A stretch of DNA of 64,000 nucleotides from Ningiella ruwaisensis (GCF_004798935.1 NZ_RAHT01000004.1:186001-250000), one strand, 5' to 3'; shown: positions 46,199 to 55,598, numbered from the stretch's first letter. Notes: a model not told the origin generated them from the sequence alone. A program made the numbers and translations.

Positions 46199-48400
46199 TT
46201 ATTTTGAGTCGTCTTTTGATTCGCTTACCGGGAAGCCACGGTCGCGCATCAAGGCTTCAACTTTCGCATCGCGTCCTCTGAATTTTCGATACGCCTCTGC
46301 GGGGTCCATTGCGTTTCTTACTGCAAATAGGTATTTAACTAAGCGCTCACCTACTTCTTCATCGTAAAAACCGCCAGGGGCTTGGGCAAAAGCTTCAGCT
46401 GCATCAGAGGTTAACACTTCTGCCCACATGTAGCCATAATAAGCGGCTGCATACCCCTCTCCTGAAAAGACATGGCCAAATTGCGTAGAACGATGGCGCA
46501 TCACAATCTCTTCTGGCATTCCCAGGGCTTGCAGTTGCTCGCGCTCAAATGCATCTGGCTCTATCAGGGCAGGGTCGGTCGTATGGTAAAGTAGGTCCAT
46601 AATTGCAGACGCCATATATTCCGTGGTTTTAAAGCCTTCGTTAAAGGTCGATGCCTGCTTGATTTTGGCAACTAAGGCCGGTGGAATCGGCTCGCCCGTT
46701 TGATAGTGCACCAAAAATTGATTGATCACTTCATCCGTCAGCAGCCATCGCTCCAATAATTGAGACTGAAATTCCGTGTAATCACGCACGCCTGAATGAG
46801 ACGATGGATATTTTACATCTGCCGCTAAAAAGTGAAGGGCATGACCAAATTCATGGAAGTAGGTTTCTGCGTCATCCCATGAAATAAGCGTTGCTTCCCC
46901 CGGAGCGCCTTTTACAAAATTTGAGTTATTCGACGACAGTACCGACTTTTCACCATCAAAGGTGGTGTAACTACGATAGGTGGTGGCCCATGCGCCAGAA
47001 CGCTTTCCTTCTCTTGCAAAGGGGTCAAGATACCAAAGTCCGATAAATTTGCCGCTGGTTTTATCGTTTACCTCCCAAACCTTAACGTCTTCATGAAATA
47101 CAGGTACCTTGCCTTCTTTTACTGGCGTAAACTCAAAGTTAAATAAACGCCCTGCAACATAAAACATCGCCTCACGTAATTTATCAAGCTGCAGGTATTG
47201 TTTAACTTCGTTCGAATCAAGCGCGTATTTTTCCTGTCTGACTTTTTCCGCATAATAGCGATAGTCCCAAGGCATGATGGTAATGTCATCACCTTCAGCA
47301 TCGGCAATGGCTTGCATGTCGGCTACTTCTTCTTCAACTCTTGCAATCGCCGCTGGCCAGACCTTGTTCATCAAATCCATGGCGTTTTCAGGCGTTTTTG
47401 CCATACGATCTTCCAAACGCCACTGCGCATAGTTGTCATATCCTAACAACTTGACGCGTTCATGACGTAAAGTCAGGATTTCTTTTATAAGTTCGTTATT
47501 ATCAAACTCATCGCCGTTATCGCCGCGGCTGTAATAAGTTCGCCATACTTTTTCGCGTAACTCTCGATTGGTAGAGTAAGTCAAAAATGGATCCATAGAT
47601 GACCGCGTGTTGGTAATCGCATATTTTCCTGACTCTCCGCGTTCCTCAGCCATTGTTGCGGCCGCTTTTACGAAAGACTCTGGTAAACCGTCTAATTGCT
47701 CGTCAGTAATGTAGAGTACGTAATTTTCTTCATCAGCAAGGACATTGTTCGAAAACTGCGTATGCAGTGCAGCAAGTTCCTGATTGATTTGCGCATAGCG
47801 TGCTTTATCTGCCTCATTAAGCATTGCGCCATTTCTGGCAAATTCGTTGTAAGCCATCCATATGATCCGCTGCTCTTCTTCTGTTAACGATGCAAGCGCG
47901 TCACTTTCATAAACGCTTTTCACTCGTTCGAACAATTTCGCATTTTGCGTTATTTTAGACTGAAATGCAGATAGTTCTGGTGCCATCTCTCGCTGTATCG
48001 CGCGAAACTCCGGCGAGGATTTATTAGATGCCCAAATTCCCCAATAAGTGAATACGCGGTTTAATTCACTGCCCGCCCGCTCCATCTCTACAATCGTATT
48101 TTCAAAGGTAGCAGGTTCAGGATTGTTAGCAATTGCCTCGTAATCAGCTAAGGCGATTTCCATACCCTTTTCCAGAGCGGGTTTGAGTAGTGCTAAATCC
48201 ATTTTATCAAAGGCGGGAACACCGCCATACGGGCCCTGATACTCAGCTAATAGAACATTGTCGTAGTCAGCTTGAGCAGAGACTTGTTCAGCCGCTTCTG
48301 TGGTGGATTGAGCAGTACTGGCGGACTCAGGCGCAGGTGAGCAAGCGCTCAACGCGGCTATGACTGAGGCGCTAACAAAACAAAGTAAAGGTTTTTTCAT
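46199..48400 (-). CDS. dcp: M3-family metallopeptidase lipoprotein (Dcp-like)
   Basis: A 733-residue zinc peptidase of the thimet/Dcp family, which trims short peptides. A lipoprotein signal (ALSAC, Cys at about residue 20) precedes a Ser/Ala-rich linker. The active-site YFHEFGHALH has zinc-binding His516 and His520 and catalytic Glu517. The domain architecture and length match peptidyl-dipeptidase Dcp, but the lipid anchor places it in the envelope. Upstream is a 199-base gap with no clear gene. Oligopeptidase A is a less likely alternative because of the lipoprotein signal. Confidence 0.88.
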   Translation of the reverse strand: MKKPLLCFVSASVIAALSACSPAPESASTAQSTTEAAEQVSAQADYDNVLLAEYQGPYGGVPAFDKMDLALLKPALEKGMEIALADYEAIANNPEPATFENTIVEMERAGSELNRVFTYWGIWASNKSSPEFRAIQREMAPELSAFQSKITQNAKLFERVKSVYESDALASLTEEEQRIIWMAYNEFARNGAMLNEADKARYAQINQELAALHTQFSNNVLADEENYVLYITDEQLDGLPESFVKAAATMAEERGESGKYAITNTRSSMDPFLTYSTNRELREKVWRTYYSRGDNGDEFDNNELIKEILTLRHERVKLLGYDNYAQWRLEDRMAKTPENAMDLMNKVWPAAIARVEEEVADMQAIADAEGDDITIMPWDYRYYAEKVRQEKYALDSNEVKQYLQLDKLREAMFYVAGRLFNFEFTPVKEGKVPVFHEDVKVWEVNDKTSGKFIGLWYLDPFAREGKRSGAWATTYRSYTTFDGEKSVLSSNNSNFVKGAPGEATLISWDDAETYFHEFGHALHFLAADVKYPSSHSGVRDYTEFQSQLLERWLLTDEVINQFLVHYQTGEPIPPALVAKIKQASTFNEGFKTTEYMASAIMDLLYHTTDPALIEPDAFEREQLQALGMPEEIVMRHRSTQFGHVFSGEGYAAAYYGYMWAEVLTSDAAEAFAQAPGGFYDEEVGERLVKYLFAVRNAMDPAEAYRKFRGRDAKVEALMRDRGFPVSESKDDSK

Positions 48401-48599
48401 CGGTCGTTGATCCTAAAACAGCTTAAGTGGAGGGTGCCTCTTACTTATTTAAGTACGCAATCAGGTTTGCCTATCAAAGCAATTTGTGAGCGTATTTGGG
48501 CTGGGCACTTATTAATATTATTCGCGCTCGTGTGACAACTTTCAACGGGAGTTTCAAAAAATAGCAATATCAAACTATTCGAAGTTAATTAAGCGCGCA

Positions 48600-49448
48600 T
48601 TAATCAAAAACAATGGTTTTTGACTGACACACAATAACACGTTTTTCCAGGTGATATCTTATGCCGTTTGCAAGTGCATTGATTTCACAGCGTTTTCCTT
48701 TGCGCACCATATCCTGGGCGCTATCGCTATGACTAATACGCATCACTTCTTGCTCAATAATTGGACCCTCGTCTAAATCAGGCGTCACATAATGGCAAGT
48801 CGCTCCAATAAGCTTCACTCCCCGATCATAGGCCTGTTGGTAGGGCTTAGCACCGGCAAAAGAGGGCAAAAAGCTATGGTGAATATTTATGATGCGATGT
48901 GCGTATTTATCGCACAAGTCTGTGGGCAAAATTTGCATAAATCTGGCAAGCACAGCTAAATCGATATGATAGTGCTCAAGCAAATTATCAATTTCATTAA
49001 ATGCGCGTGTTTTGTCGCTAAAATCAATAAAATGAAAAGGCACTTTATACCAAGTAGCGTATTGTTCCATCGATGGATGGTTTGAAATGACGCAAGGTAT
49101 ATTGCATTGCAATTCCCCTGTGTGCCAACGATGCAACACGTCATTTAAACAATGTGACTCATGGCTAGCAAGAAGCGCCAGGTTTTGTTTTTCGTTCGAA
49201 TGGCTAAGCGACCAATTCATTTCAAATTTTTGAGCAAGCTTTGAAAAAGACTGACGAAGCGAATAAATACTTGCTTCATCTGTATCTGCTTCAATCTCAT
49301 GACGCATGAAAAAACGATTAATGTGTGTGTCAGTATGATGACTGGCTTCTAAAATATTTGCCCGGTTAGCGGCAAGAAATTCAGATACAGCGGCAACAAG
49401 GCCGACTTGATCAGGACAGTCAATCACGAGTCGAGCGGTGTGTTTCAA
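48600..49448 (-). CDS. purU: Formyltetrahydrofolate deformylase
   Basis: A 282-residue PurU. It hydrolyses 10-formyl-THF to THF and formate, supplying formate for PurT and balancing the one-carbon pool. An N-terminal ACT domain (about 5-85, LVIDCPDQVGLVAAVSEFLAANRANI) is followed by the formyltransferase-fold domain. That domain has HHSFLPSFAGAKPYQQAYDRGVKLIGATCHYV and DEGPIIEQ, giving the catalytic His and Asp. No partner gene is adjacent. Confidence 0.94.
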   Translation of the reverse strand: MKHTARLVIDCPDQVGLVAAVSEFLAANRANILEASHHTDTHINRFFMRHEIEADTDEASIYSLRQSFSKLAQKFEMNWSLSHSNEKQNLALLASHESHCLNDVLHRWHTGELQCNIPCVISNHPSMEQYATWYKVPFHFIDFSDKTRAFNEIDNLLEHYHIDLAVLARFMQILPTDLCDKYAHRIINIHHSFLPSFAGAKPYQQAYDRGVKLIGATCHYVTPDLDEGPIIEQEVMRISHSDSAQDMVRKGKRCEINALANGIRYHLEKRVIVCQSKTIVFD

Positions 49449-49534
49449 AAAATCTTACTCCAAATGATAAGAAAATCAATTATCTATAAATTGTTCAAAA
49501 AATATACTGAACTGAGGCATGAAAGTTGCGTAAC

Positions 49535-49550
49535 TAAGACTATAGTCTTA
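49535..49550. promoter_or_regulatory. 16-bp perfect palindrome between purU and phaB
   Basis: TAAGACTATAGTCTTA is its own reverse complement, without a loop. It lies 19 bases before the small ORF and 87 bases upstream of purU. The form is that of a dimeric repressor site; the regulator is unknown. Confidence 0.4.
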
Positions 49551-49569
49551 ATCATTTTTTTTTACCATT

Positions 49570-49743
49570 ATGAACAGTTATATCGAAAAAGCATTGCTTA
49601 CTTACTGCGATACTAGCCAAACTTTCATTGCGAGACAAATAGCATATGCGACGCTTACCAACGCAGGATTTACTGACGAAGATTTGCAAATAGCCTTGGA
49701 GCAAGGGCCCGAAGATTTGCCTGTTACCGTTTTTTCAGCATGA
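49570..49743 (+). CDS. Possible small hypothetical protein (57 aa)
   Basis: The frame ATG to TGA encodes MNSYIEKALLTYCDTSQTF and a further 38 residues, acidic near the end (TDEDLQIALEQGPEDLP). The composition looks protein-like and third positions vary, but no good ribosome site is present (a T-run lies directly upstream) and no family is recognised. It has no shared transcript with a known neighbour. It may be a real small protein or a chance frame. Confidence 0.35.
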   Translation: MNSYIEKALLTYCDTSQTFIARQIAYATLTNAGFTDEDLQIALEQGPEDLPVTVFSA

Positions 49744-49929
49744 GCGATTATCAATTGTAAAATGTTCGTTTAAGTCTTTGCGGCAAATCAAGTACCCGTT
49801 CTAAAATTTTATCAATCTACCAAAGTAGCATAACAACTCGATTTCTTACGCGTTATAACAATATTGCATGTTTTTTAGACACAACAGGTATATGCTAATC
49901 AGGATATACGCACAGTAAGGAAAGAAAAA

Positions 49930-50652
49930 ATGGCTAGAGTAGCATTAGTAACAGGCGGTACACGCGGTATTGGAGAAGCAATTTGCACTACCTTAAAGAA
50001 GAAAGGTTACAAGGTTGTTGCTAACTATGGGGGCAACGACGCAAAGGCTGCTGAATTCACAGAAAGAACGGGCATTCCAGCGGTTAAATTTGATGTATCT
50101 GACTTTGATGCAGTTCAAGAGGCGATAACGAAAATAGAGAATGAGTACGGGCCAATCGATGTGTTGGTGAACAATGCCGGTATAACACGGGATGGTACAA
50201 TGCATAGGATGAGCTTTGAACAATGGGACGCCGTTATTCAAACCAACCTGGCCTCTTGTTTTAATACATGCCGAGCTGTGATTGAGGGGATGAGAGAGCG
50301 CCAATTTGGCCGTATTATCAATGTAGGATCAGTTAATGGCCAGGCAGGACAATATGGGCAGGTTAATTATGCAGCTGCAAAATCTGGCATACATGGTTTT
50401 ACTAAAGCCTTAGCCTTAGAGGGTGCAGGCAAAGGGATAACGGTGAATGCAATTGCGCCTGGATATGTTGATACGGATATGGTGCGCGCCGTTCCTGAAG
50501 AGGTATTGGCAAAGATAATCAAGACCATCCCCGTTGGACGCTTGGGTAAACCAGAAGACATTGCCAACAGCGTCGCGTTTTTAGTAGACGATGAATCGGG
50601 TTTTATAACGGGGTCAACGCTGTCGATAAATGGTGGCCAACACATGTATTAA
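49930..50652 (+). CDS. phaB: Acetoacetyl-CoA reductase (PhaB/PhbB)
   Basis: A 240-residue short-chain dehydrogenase that reduces acetoacetyl-CoA to (R)-3-hydroxybutyryl-CoA with NADPH for PHB synthesis. It has cofactor motif TGGTRGIG near residue 9, NNAG, and catalytic Ser (INVGSVNGQ) with YAAAK. The segments RDGTMHRMSFEQWDAVI and ITVNAIAPGYVDTDMV separate it from FabG towards PhbB. PHB synthase and phasins are encoded about 5-9 kb downstream on the other strand. AAGGAAAG precedes the ATG. No beta-ketothiolase gene (phaA) is in the window. Confidence 0.9.
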   Translation: MARVALVTGGTRGIGEAICTTLKKKGYKVVANYGGNDAKAAEFTERTGIPAVKFDVSDFDAVQEAITKIENEYGPIDVLVNNAGITRDGTMHRMSFEQWDAVIQTNLASCFNTCRAVIEGMRERQFGRIINVGSVNGQAGQYGQVNYAAAKSGIHGFTKALALEGAGKGITVNAIAPGYVDTDMVRAVPEEVLAKIIKTIPVGRLGKPEDIANSVAFLVDDESGFITGSTLSINGGQHMY

Positions 50653-50997
50653 CGTATGGCATTTGTATTTCTGTTTAACTGTTTCTTATCAAACATAAAA
50701 ATTCTCAACAATAGTCCGACAGATTAAAATTTGTCGGATTTTTTTACAAAAAAATTACATCTGACGCACAGTGTAAATAATTAATTACGTTTGTAATGAT
50801 TTTAATACGTTGTTTTTTATTAAATTTTTATGCCTCTCAAGTGTATTGTCGCGAAAAAGTAACAATTTCTATTTAAAAAAATCATTCAAAACAATGCCTT
50901 ATCTATATTGCGTGATTTCTATTATGGGAGTAGCGTAAAAAAGCTCCTAATTTTTGAGCAATCAACACAATCCAAAAACATAAATAGGAATCACTGA
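50653..50997. other. Intergenic region between phaB and the second S8 protease
   Basis: 345 bases: the phaB terminator (50713-50745), then AT-rich DNA with a short inverted pair ATTAC/GTAAT around 50784-50797, and AGGAA before the protease start. No gene was found. Confidence 0.55.
50713..50745 (+). terminator. Rho-independent terminator after phaB
   Basis: Stem AGTCCGACA / TGTCGGATT (one G-T pair) with a 10-base loop, running into seven T residues, 61 bases after the phaB stop. Confidence 0.9.
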
Positions 50998-52704
50998 ATG
51001 TCTAATATAAAAATAAAAGTCGCCACGGGCGTTGGCGCCTTAGCTTTTTCGCTTTTGGCAACTAGCGTAGCTGCTGCCACCTCACCGGTAGAAGTGACCA
51101 GCTCCGACGACAGGATCAATACTTCACAAAGTGCTTCGTTTAACGATAGCGCAGTTGCAGATCTTAGCCGCTCTGCTGCCTATGGCCGAGGCGGCAACAT
51201 CTCTGGCAAGGATCTCATCGAAGAAAAATTAGCCAAACGCTATATTGTCAGTTTCAAAGAAACGAAAGACGAGGCAGTCGCCACAGATAGGTTTTCTCGA
51301 GGAGGAACGCCTGCTATCAAAGCGGTAGAAAATGGCCAGTTCAATGTTGCAAATGCTCAAAACATTTTAAAAGCCGCTGGTGCACAGCCTGTCAGAAGTT
51401 TGGAAAACCACAAGATGATGGTGGCGATGTTGAGCAAGACGGCACTTGCGCAGTTGGCAGACAATCCGAATATTGACACTATTTCAATTGATGCCAAACG
51501 AAGCTTAATGGCGCAAAGCACGCCTTACGGCATTACGATGGTGCAGGGCACTCAGCTTAATCAAAATGATACATCCCGTCGCAGAGTCTGCGTTATTGAT
51601 ACTGGCTATAACTATGGTCACCCAGACCTACCTGAAATCAATGACGGACTTTCGGGAGTTGCAAATAATAGCTCGGTAGGTAACTGGTATAACGACGGCA
51701 ATGGACACGGAACACACGTTGCTGGAACCATTGGTGCAATCTCCAACAATGAGGGTGTTGTTGGTGTATATCCGGGCGTGAATATGCATATCGTAAAAAT
51801 CTTCAATGACAGTGGCCAATGGACATTCGCCTCTGACTTGATTACTGCCATTGACCAATGTAAAGACGCTGGCTCAAATGTGGTCAACATGAGCTTAGGC
51901 GGTGGCTCTTCATCCTCTGCTGAGCGCAATGCGATGCAAAGTTTTGTGGATGATGGGATCATGCTGGTTGCTGCAGCGGGCAACGCCGGTAACAGTACTA
52001 AATCCTATCCGGCATCCTATCCGGCAGTTATCTCTGTTGCCGCGGTAGATTCGAGTGAGAACCGCGCATCATACTCTCAGTACAATGATCAGGTCGAGAT
52101 TGCTGGTCCGGGAACATCAGTCACATCTACTTGGCCCACCAACACCTATAATTCAATCAGTGGTACCTCAATGGCAACGCCGCATGTTGCAGGTGCGGCA
52201 GCGCTAGTATGGAGTTTTTTCCCGCAGTGCTCTAATCAACAAATCCGTAACGCGCTAAATGTCACAGCAAAAGACAAAGGCGCAGCCGGGCGAGATAATT
52301 TCTACGGCAATGGGATTGTCAAAGCAAGAGATGCTTATGACTATATCGCAACAAATGGCTGTGACGGAAGTGGTGGTTCAGATGGTGGTGGCGGTGGTGT
52401 TGAGCCGGTCAGTGGACAACTAAACAATCTTTCTGACAGTCGCAATAATTGGAAGCGATACACATGGAATGTTCCTGCGGGCGTATCGACTTTAACAATC
52501 AGTATTTCTGGTGGTAGCGGTGATGCCGACTTGTACATTAAACGCGGTTCGCAACCTGAAACCAATAGCTATGATTGTCGTCCTTATCGAAACGGGAATA
52601 ACGAAACCTGTACTTTCAACAATCCACAGGCAGGTACCTACCACATTGGTATCCGAGCTTATTCAAATTATAGTAACGTAACAATGAGATATAGTTACGA
52701 ATAA
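50998..52704 (+). CDS. Secreted subtilisin-like (S8) protease with PPC domain
   Basis: A 568-residue exported protease. It has a signal peptide (about 1-27, ALAFSLLATSVAAA), an I9-like propeptide (about 75-165, KRYIVSFKETKDEAV) and a catalytic domain with Asp201 (VIDTG), His237 (NGHGTHVAG) and Ser391 (GTSMATPHVAG). A Gly/Ser linker (GSGGSDGGGGG) leads to a pre-peptidase C-terminal domain (about 475-568, SGGSGDADLYIKRGS). This layout is common in marine alkaline serine proteases secreted by type II systems. It has none of the GAHWT repeats of the other S8 protease in the window. AGGAA precedes the ATG. Confidence 0.93.
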   Translation: MSNIKIKVATGVGALAFSLLATSVAAATSPVEVTSSDDRINTSQSASFNDSAVADLSRSAAYGRGGNISGKDLIEEKLAKRYIVSFKETKDEAVATDRFSRGGTPAIKAVENGQFNVANAQNILKAAGAQPVRSLENHKMMVAMLSKTALAQLADNPNIDTISIDAKRSLMAQSTPYGITMVQGTQLNQNDTSRRRVCVIDTGYNYGHPDLPEINDGLSGVANNSSVGNWYNDGNGHGTHVAGTIGAISNNEGVVGVYPGVNMHIVKIFNDSGQWTFASDLITAIDQCKDAGSNVVNMSLGGGSSSSAERNAMQSFVDDGIMLVAAAGNAGNSTKSYPASYPAVISVAAVDSSENRASYSQYNDQVEIAGPGTSVTSTWPTNTYNSISGTSMATPHVAGAAALVWSFFPQCSNQQIRNALNVTAKDKGAAGRDNFYGNGIVKARDAYDYIATNGCDGSGGSDGGGGGVEPVSGQLNNLSDSRNNWKRYTWNVPAGVSTLTISISGGSGDADLYIKRGSQPETNSYDCRPYRNGNNETCTFNNPQAGTYHIGIRAYSNYSNVTMRYSYE

Positions 52705-52724
52705 GCAGACAACATAAGAGTGTA

Positions 52725-52759
52725 ACAGCCATAAGAAGCTTACTTCTTGTGGCTGTTTT
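52725..52759. terminator. Strong hairpin terminator between convergent protease and MltB-like genes
   Basis: A 14-bp stem (ACAGCCATAAGAAG with CTTCTTGTGGCTGT, one G-T pair), CTTA loop, then TTTT. It lies 20 bases after the protease stop. The - strand has only a short T-tract, so it mainly serves the + strand. Confidence 0.9.
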
Positions 52760-52771
52760 CATATTTGTCTG

Positions 52772-54034
52772 TTAATTGAGCGATGAATTTTCTGCTTGCT
52801 CGGCAATAAGCAATAGTGTTTCAGGAGAAGGAAAACCGTCAGCAATCAAACCGTTTTGTGCCTGAAAAGCACGTATTCCAGCGCGTGTTGCAGGTCCAAT
52901 GATGCCATCTGCGCCACCGACATCAAAGCCTAATTGATTTAAATTACGCTGGACCTGAGCCATTTGAGCAATGCTGTAGCTTGGTAGCTCAGGTAATGAG
53001 GCAACAAGCGCGGGGGCACCGGCGATACGATCTGCTAAACGGCCCACTGCGATGCCATAAAACTCTGAATTATTCCAACGTAAAATGGTTCGAAAATTGG
53101 CATAGGCTAAGAACGCGGGCCCTTTTGAACCAGCAGGGACAAGTAATTTTGCCTCAATGTCGGCATTGCCTAATCCACTGCCGTCTGCTTTTTTAAGGCC
53201 AAGTGCGGACCACTGTGAAACGGTTTTTCTTTCAGCACCGGCTAGCGTGTAGTCAAAGTCAGATGGCAGTAACACTTCGCGTCCCCAGCGTAATCCTGGC
53301 GTCCAGCCTAATTTCCATAAAAAATGCGCGGCGGATGCTAAGGCATCTTTTTCACTTTCCCATAAATTCACTAAACCATCGCCGTCCCCGTCAATTGCAT
53401 AATGCGTATACGCGCTAGGCATAAATTGCGTGTGTCCCATTGCACCGGCCCATGACCCTTGCATTTGCGCCTTGTCTAATTTTTCTCTGTCCATGAGTTT
53501 TAAGGCTAAAAACAGTTCTTGAGTAAAAAAACTGGCGCGGCGAGGTTCACAGGCAAGCGTAGCAAGTGAATCGAGCGTCGACATCTTACCTTTGTAGCCA
53601 CCATAATTGGTTTCAAGCCCCCAGAATGAAACTAAATAATGCCCGGGAATACCGTACTTTTGGGTCAGCTCATTTAAAAAAGAGCGATGCTCTGCATATT
53701 TTTCACGCCCTCTATCAATGCGCCATTGATTGACGCGTTTACTAAAATAATCAGGGAAAGTTGAGACAAATTCAGGTTGAGAACGATCCAGTTCAATCAC
53801 ACGTGGCACAAAAGTCAAAGAAGCAAACTCGGTTTTCACGCGCTCATTGCTAACGCCGGCTTCTATTGCCTGTTTCGCTTTTTCGTCAAGACAAGCAGGA
53901 AATTGACTGCGCTGCTGCTCAATATAATTTTGAAGCTCGTCTGCTTTTGCAAATGTTGCGCTCATACCAAGGGAGCTTACAAGGAGCGTAATTAATATTA
54001 CCGGAGCGAAATAGCGTAGAATTTGGCGATTCAA
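52772..54034 (-). CDS. MltB-family lytic murein transglycosylase with peptidoglycan-binding domain
   Basis: A 420-residue periplasmic enzyme that cleaves the MurNAc-GlcNAc bond to give 1,6-anhydro ends. It has a signal peptide (about 1-30, VILITLLVSSLGMSATFAKA) and the catalytic Glu in SFWGLETNYGGYKG. An EF-hand-like loop (DGDGDGLVNLWE) and QGSWAGAMGHTQFMPSAY are typical of MltB. A C-terminal PG_binding_1 domain (about 355-415, VQRNLNQLGFDVGGADGIIGPATRAGIRAFQ) completes it. No lipobox Cys was seen, so it is likely soluble. Confidence 0.92.
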   Translation of the reverse strand: MNRQILRYFAPVILITLLVSSLGMSATFAKADELQNYIEQQRSQFPACLDEKAKQAIEAGVSNERVKTEFASLTFVPRVIELDRSQPEFVSTFPDYFSKRVNQWRIDRGREKYAEHRSFLNELTQKYGIPGHYLVSFWGLETNYGGYKGKMSTLDSLATLACEPRRASFFTQELFLALKLMDREKLDKAQMQGSWAGAMGHTQFMPSAYTHYAIDGDGDGLVNLWESEKDALASAAHFLWKLGWTPGLRWGREVLLPSDFDYTLAGAERKTVSQWSALGLKKADGSGLGNADIEAKLLVPAGSKGPAFLAYANFRTILRWNNSEFYGIAVGRLADRIAGAPALVASLPELPSYSIAQMAQVQRNLNQLGFDVGGADGIIGPATRAGIRAFQAQNGLIADGFPSPETLLLIAEQAENSSLN

Positions 54035-54150
54035 ACGAGATGTTCCTTATCCAAAAATAAAGTGTGTATTTTGACAGATGCTATCCGACAAAGTTCGATG
54101 CCGCAAGCGCTCTGCGCTTTGTGTTTGAATGGCGATTATCTTCTGCAAAT

Positions 54151-54182
54151 AAAAAAGGCTACTCTTAAAAAGCGAGTAGCCT
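54151..54182 (-). terminator. Rho-independent terminator after phaZ
   Basis: On the - strand GGCTACTC / GAGTAGCC forms an 8-bp stem with a 9-base loop, followed by six T residues, about 28 bases after the phaZ stop. The + strand has only TT, so the direction is clear. Confidence 0.9.
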
Positions 54183-54210
54183 TATATCTAAAGCGCAATT
54201 GCAACAATAA

Positions 54211-55428
54211 CTAGGCGTATTTATTGATAAATTCAGTCACAACAGGCCGAATATTCTTGCGATACATTGAGCCGCTGAATATACCGTAATGACCGGCACC
54301 TACTTGAACATGATGTTTGCGCATATTTTTGGGAATGTTGCGACAAATATCCTGCGCTGCTTCGGTTTGACCTAGACCGCAGATATCGTCATTTGCGCCT
54401 TCTACTGTCAACAAGGCGGTATTGCTAATGGCGTCAAAGTCAACGGGTTTACCTTGATACGTAATGGTTCGATTGGCGATTTCGTTATTTTTGAAAATGC
54501 GCTCTATTGTTTCAAGATAAAATTCGGCTGGCATATCCAAAACAGCCATGTATTCATCGTAAAATGCACGAAATCTATCTGCATCTTCATCTTCGCCGAA
54601 CAGCAAGTTTTGAAAGTAGTTGGCGTATTTTTGCATATGAGTCTGCTGATTCATGGAAATAAATCCACCGAGTTGCATAAAGCCCGGGTAGACCTTTCTG
54701 CCTTCACCAGGATAACCAACGGGAACCGTCATGATCGCAACATTTTTATACCACGACATGGGGTGACGGTGCGCAAACTCGTTAACACGGGTCGGATTTT
54801 TGCTTGTGTCTAAAGGACCCGCCATAAGCGTAAGTGATTTGGGTGTGTTCTTATTTTTTTCTTCTGCCATTACTGCGGTGGCAATGAGCGCCTGCACCGT
54901 GGGCTGGCAGATAGCGATCATATGAGTGTCTTTACCTAAATAGTTCACAAACTCGATAAGATACGAAACGTAACAATCAAAACTAAAGGGGCCTTCATCC
55001 AGAGGAACCTCCCGAGCATCTGCCCAGTCAGTGATATAGACTTCATGCTCAGGCAACAAAGCTTGCACTGTGCCTTTTAGCAGCGTTGCATGATGGCCCG
55101 AGAGCGGCGCAACTAGCAATACCTTATCTTTATCAGTATGACCGACTGCATTAAAGTGAACCAAATCGCAAAACGGTTTACTTAGCACAATATCTTCACG
55201 TACTTTATATTTTTTTCCTTGCCGTTCGACCTCGACAATATCAAATCCCATTTTGTCGTAACGCCTGGTAAAACGCATTGCGGTTTCCAAGCTTGCACGA
55301 GTTAAACGGCCCGTCCATGTATATGAAAGAGGATTCGAAGGATGGGAAATCATATCGTTTACAATACTTAAGCCCTCGTTCATCATTTGACCGGTGCGAG
55401 CAAGGTAATCGTATGCTTGATAACTCAT
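54211..55428 (-). CDS. phaZ: Intracellular PHB depolymerase PhaZ
   Basis: A 405-residue depolymerase that mobilises native PHB granules. It has the family pattern with a Cys nucleophile in ICQPT (Cys174) instead of the lipase-box Ser, as in Cupriavidus PhaZ1. Family segments include SYTWTGRLTRASLETAMRFTRRY, YITDWADAREVPL and the C-terminal GAGHYGIFSGS with catalytic His. It has no signal peptide, so it acts inside the cell. Three tandem 13-base repeats, each with GGAG, lie before the start. Confidence 0.93.
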   Translation of the reverse strand: MSYQAYDYLARTGQMMNEGLSIVNDMISHPSNPLSYTWTGRLTRASLETAMRFTRRYDKMGFDIVEVERQGKKYKVREDIVLSKPFCDLVHFNAVGHTDKDKVLLVAPLSGHHATLLKGTVQALLPEHEVYITDWADAREVPLDEGPFSFDCYVSYLIEFVNYLGKDTHMIAICQPTVQALIATAVMAEEKNKNTPKSLTLMAGPLDTSKNPTRVNEFAHRHPMSWYKNVAIMTVPVGYPGEGRKVYPGFMQLGGFISMNQQTHMQKYANYFQNLLFGEDEDADRFRAFYDEYMAVLDMPAEFYLETIERIFKNNEIANRTITYQGKPVDFDAISNTALLTVEGANDDICGLGQTEAAQDICRNIPKNMRKHHVQVGAGHYGIFSGSMYRKNIRPVVTEFINKYA

Positions 55429-55431
55429 AAT

Positions 55432-55470
55432 ATTCTCCGAAAAGATTCTCCGAAAAGATTCTCCGACAAG
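55432..55470 (-). repeat. Three tandem 13-bp repeats each carrying a Shine-Dalgarno core, before phaZ
   Basis: On the - strand the unit CTTTTCGGAGAAT occurs three times head to tail (55432-55444, 55445-55457, and 55458-55470 with one mismatch). Each copy holds GGAG. The nearest is seven bases from the phaZ ATG, a normal spacing; the others are 13 and 26 bases further out. Confidence 0.9.
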
Positions 55471-55471
55471 G

Positions 55472-55530
55472 CGAAAAAAACTCCAAGTCTGGCGAACTAA
55501 CTTTTGTTACTTCGCCAGTTAATTGGAGTT
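55472..55530 (-). terminator. Rho-independent terminator between phasin and phaZ genes
   Basis: Two nested stems: AACTCCAA (55479-55486) with TTGGAGTT (55523-55530), and CTGGCGAA (55489-55496) with TTCGCCAG (55511-55518), separated by small internal loops. On the - strand the hairpin runs into eight T residues. It lies about 70 bases after the phasin stop and upstream of phaZ, so phasin and phaZ are probably separate transcripts or attenuated. Confidence 0.85.
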
Positions 55531-55598
55531 TATCTGCATGTACTCATAAATAATGAGCAAACATGATGAAATGATTAACATCAAAGATGTTAAATCGA

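Larger units (their letters stand above)
49449..49929. other. Intergenic region between purU and phaB
   Basis: 481 bases between divergent purU and phaB. It contains a 16-bp palindrome (49535-49550), a run of T residues, a possible 57-codon ORF (49570-49743) and AT-rich DNA before phaB. Nothing else is recognisable. Confidence 0.5.

Noticed and set aside
51618-51983. 121-codon frame antisense to the second S8 protease
   Set aside because: It lies wholly inside a gene with intact catalytic motifs and has no independent support.
54023-54214. 63-codon frame on the + strand between MltB-like and phaZ genes
   Set aside because: It runs through the phaZ terminator hairpin, has no ribosome site and shows no family features.
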